Below, piece after piece: positions 6,741 to 7,916 of a stretch of 7,916 bases of DNA (positions are counted from its first letter, which is position 1; every line of letters begins with the position of its first letter). The notes below the pieces were generated by a model. That model had not been told where the DNA came from, did not search any database, and saw only the letters and a list, made by a program, of their open reading frames with translations. The stretch is from Acidobacteriota bacterium (GTDB lineage: Bacteria; Acidobacteriota; Terriglobia; Terriglobales; Acidobacteriaceae). The translations under genes were made by a program, and so were the position numbers. The DNA lies in the NCBI GenBank assembly GCA_003224995.1, contig QIAI01000284.1, forward strand, positions 1-7,916, read 5' to 3'.

Positions 6741-7553
6741 TTACCTCTGCGGAGAAGTCCCCGTCTTCCGTGCCGAGGTCATAAGGTAATCCTGCCGCAC
6801 TAGGTTATCGGCAAAGTAGGGTGCGACGACGCTGTCGAACTCTTTTCGGAACGACGCCAGTCGCGCCGGATCGGCAGAAAGCATTTCCAGGAGTTTGATA
6901 ATCGGTCCGGCAGCGCGTTCCACATTTGTGCGAAAGTGCGCCAGGCTGAGAGCTGGTACCAGCATGGTGGCTCGGCGGAACGCAATGTTTTCTACCCCAG
7001 AGCCAAGCCGCTGCTCGATGACCTTGGGGTCTCCCCACAACATGGGGGTCGGGATGCCGTTAGGAGGCGGAGGAGCATAACGCGCCGCCAGCGCTCCGGT
7101 TTGTCCGACAAGAAATTCAGGAGGCCACGTCGAGAACGCGAGCGTTCCCCCGGGCTTCAAAACACGCAGCATCTCGGCGATCGCGACTTCCGGCCGGGGC
7201 GCAAAAATATGCCCAAACTGGCTCAGCACGGCGTCGAACTGTCCAGCTTCGAAGGGAAGGCTTTCCACATCGCCTTCGTGCCAGTCCACTTGCACCTGCG
7301 CCAGACGGGCGTTCTCCCGCGCGCGCTCCAGCAATTGAGGGGTCAGATCGATGGCCGTCACGACCGCGCCCAATCGAGCGGCAGTGATCGCAACCACTCC
7401 CGTCCCACAGGCGACATCCAGCACCCGCATACCCTTGGCCAGACGGGCGTGATCCACTAAACGCGCTGCTTCCGGCGTGGTGATGGCTTCAAACGGGACA
7501 AAATGCACCCAGCTTTGTTTTTGCATTTCCTTAAACTGCGAAAGGTTGTCCAT
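6741..7553 (-). CDS. Class I SAM-dependent methyltransferase (UbiE-like fold)
   Basis: A 270-residue soluble methyltransferase of the Methyltransf_11/25 type. Motif I is VLDVACGTG (44-52). The acidic residue ending strand 2 is D69 (AIDLT), expected to hold the SAM ribose. GDVESLPF (94-101) binds the adenine side. The strand-4 stretch FDAVLSQFGHIF (106-117) and LRVLKPGGTLAFSTW (129-143) complete the Rossmann core. The C-terminal half (about 150-270), with a Pro-rich APPPPNGIP segment, is variable in such enzymes and would set substrate choice. The substrate cannot be read from sequence; nothing nearby points to quinone, arsenic or lipid methylation. GGAGG (7564-7560) is six bases before the ATG. 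The gene lies 95 bases after the DtxR-type gene on the same strand. Confidence 0.93.
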   Translation of the reverse strand: MDNLSQFKEMQKQSWVHFVPFEAITTPEAARLVDHARLAKGMRVLDVACGTGVVAITAARLGAVVTAIDLTPQLLERARENARLAQVQVDWHEGDVESLPFEAGQFDAVLSQFGHIFAPRPEVAIAEMLRVLKPGGTLAFSTWPPEFLVGQTGALAARYAPPPPNGIPTPMLWGDPKVIEQRLGSGVENIAFRRATMLVPALSLAHFRTNVERAAGPIIKLLEMLSADPARLASFRKEFDSVVAPYFADNLVRQDYLMTSARKTGTSPQR

Positions 7554-7648
7554 TGGCTCCCTCCGTTGGATTATTGTTGTTGATTATGAAATGTTGGAAA
7601 GACATGGGACGCACACTTGCATCGCGACCCGACCCGACGAGTGCGGCT
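7554..7648 (-). promoter_or_regulatory. Spacer between the DtxR-type and methyltransferase genes
   Basis: The 95-base gap ends with an AT-rich stretch next to the methyltransferase, containing two direct GATTAT copies (plus strand, 7569-7574 and 7582-7587). On the minus strand CATAAT (7588-7583) could be a -10 element, but no recognisable -35 lies at the right distance. No terminator is seen after the DtxR-type stop, so read-through is possible. Promoter assignment is tentative. Confidence 0.25.
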
Positions 7649-7916
7649 TCAGTCGTTCCGGGTCCGCGTCAGTTCCGGGGTGGCAACGTCGAATCGCACA
7701 TCTCCGCAGCACGGTCCTGGTGGAATCGGCGCTCCGTGCGGGCAGGTACGAGGGTGTCCCAGGAAAGAGCAGATTTTATCAGTCGCACCCGGCGAAAGGA
7801 TGTGCTCGAACTTACAGGCCTGCTGTTCGATTTCCGATTCGCTGTCCATGGCGAGGCTATCGGTGAAGAGTCGCTCCGCCAGCCTGTGACGGCGGATGAT
7901 GCTGGCGGCGCGACTG
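7649..7916 (-). CDS. DtxR/MntR-family metal-dependent repressor, C-terminal part
   Basis: Minus-strand frame entering from the right window edge; 88 codons visible, ending with TGA at 7651-7649. It carries the metal-binding and dimerisation domain of DtxR-type regulators, which repress iron or manganese uptake genes when metal is bound. Counting from the first visible residue, RRHRLAERLFTD (8-19) supplies H10 and E14 (DtxR H79 and E83). ACKFEHILS (33-41) supplies C34, E37 and H38 (DtxR C102, E105, H106). GHPRTCPHGAPIP (53-65) is the usual end of the domain. The helix-turn-helix lies outside the window. Two oddities: a glutamate (E30) where DtxR has H98, and a Cys-containing tail (GPCC) followed by 18 more residues. 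An internal ATG at 7849 is not the start, since the frame stays open and homologous upstream of it. Confidence 0.9.
   Translation of the reverse strand, partial: SRAASIIRRHRLAERLFTDSLAMDSESEIEQQACKFEHILSPGATDKICSFLGHPRTCPHGAPIPPGPCCGDVRFDVATPELTRTRND

Noticed and set aside
7477..7889. Plus-strand frames at the right end
   Set aside because: Antisense to the methyltransferase start and the DtxR-type C-terminal domain; no family resemblance.

Overview
The window (7,916 bases, fairly GC-rich) reads as an ordinary chromosomal segment of a Gram-negative-type bacterium. The best guess is an acidobacterium (Terriglobia-like). That guess rests on my recall of the TonB architecture typical of that phylum: repeated cytoplasmic LPPL.LTS units, one membrane anchor, a Gly-rich linker and a C-terminal TonB domain. 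It is an inference, not a database result. Seven protein genes can be supported, two of them cut by the window ends. There are no tRNAs, rRNAs, insertion sequences, CRISPR arrays or phage genes.

Left part (1-2736, minus strand): isoleucyl-tRNA synthetase (ileS), missing only its extreme C-terminus. It has a good sigma70-type promoter and a short leader. Bases 2737-3071 are a divergent intergenic region with a long leader and a hairpin in front of a TonB-family energy transducer (3072-4313, plus strand). That gene ends at a strong intrinsic terminator (4336-4365).

Middle: murI, glutamate racemase (4470-5288, minus strand), converges on the tonB-like gene. Divergent from murI, across a 222-base gap holding an 8-bp perfect hairpin, lies a plus-strand pair: a small DoxX-like membrane protein (5511-5894) and a secreted DUF4197 protein (5930-6652), 35 bases apart.

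Right part (minus strand): a class I SAM-dependent methyltransferase (6741-7553), preceded by the C-terminal part of a DtxR/MntR-type metal-dependent repressor (7649 to the window end). The repressor is absent from a plain list of closed ORFs because it runs off the window, but its metal-binding motif is clear.

The genes do not form one pathway. They are housekeeping functions (translation, peptidoglycan precursor supply), envelope energy coupling, two poorly characterised envelope or secreted proteins, and metal-responsive regulation. I found no convincing new system. The most distinctive features are the exact 41-residue triplicate in the TonB-like protein's cytoplasmic part, the hairpins in the two divergent intergenic regions, the mixed metal site of the DtxR-type protein, and the awkward translation start of ileS.
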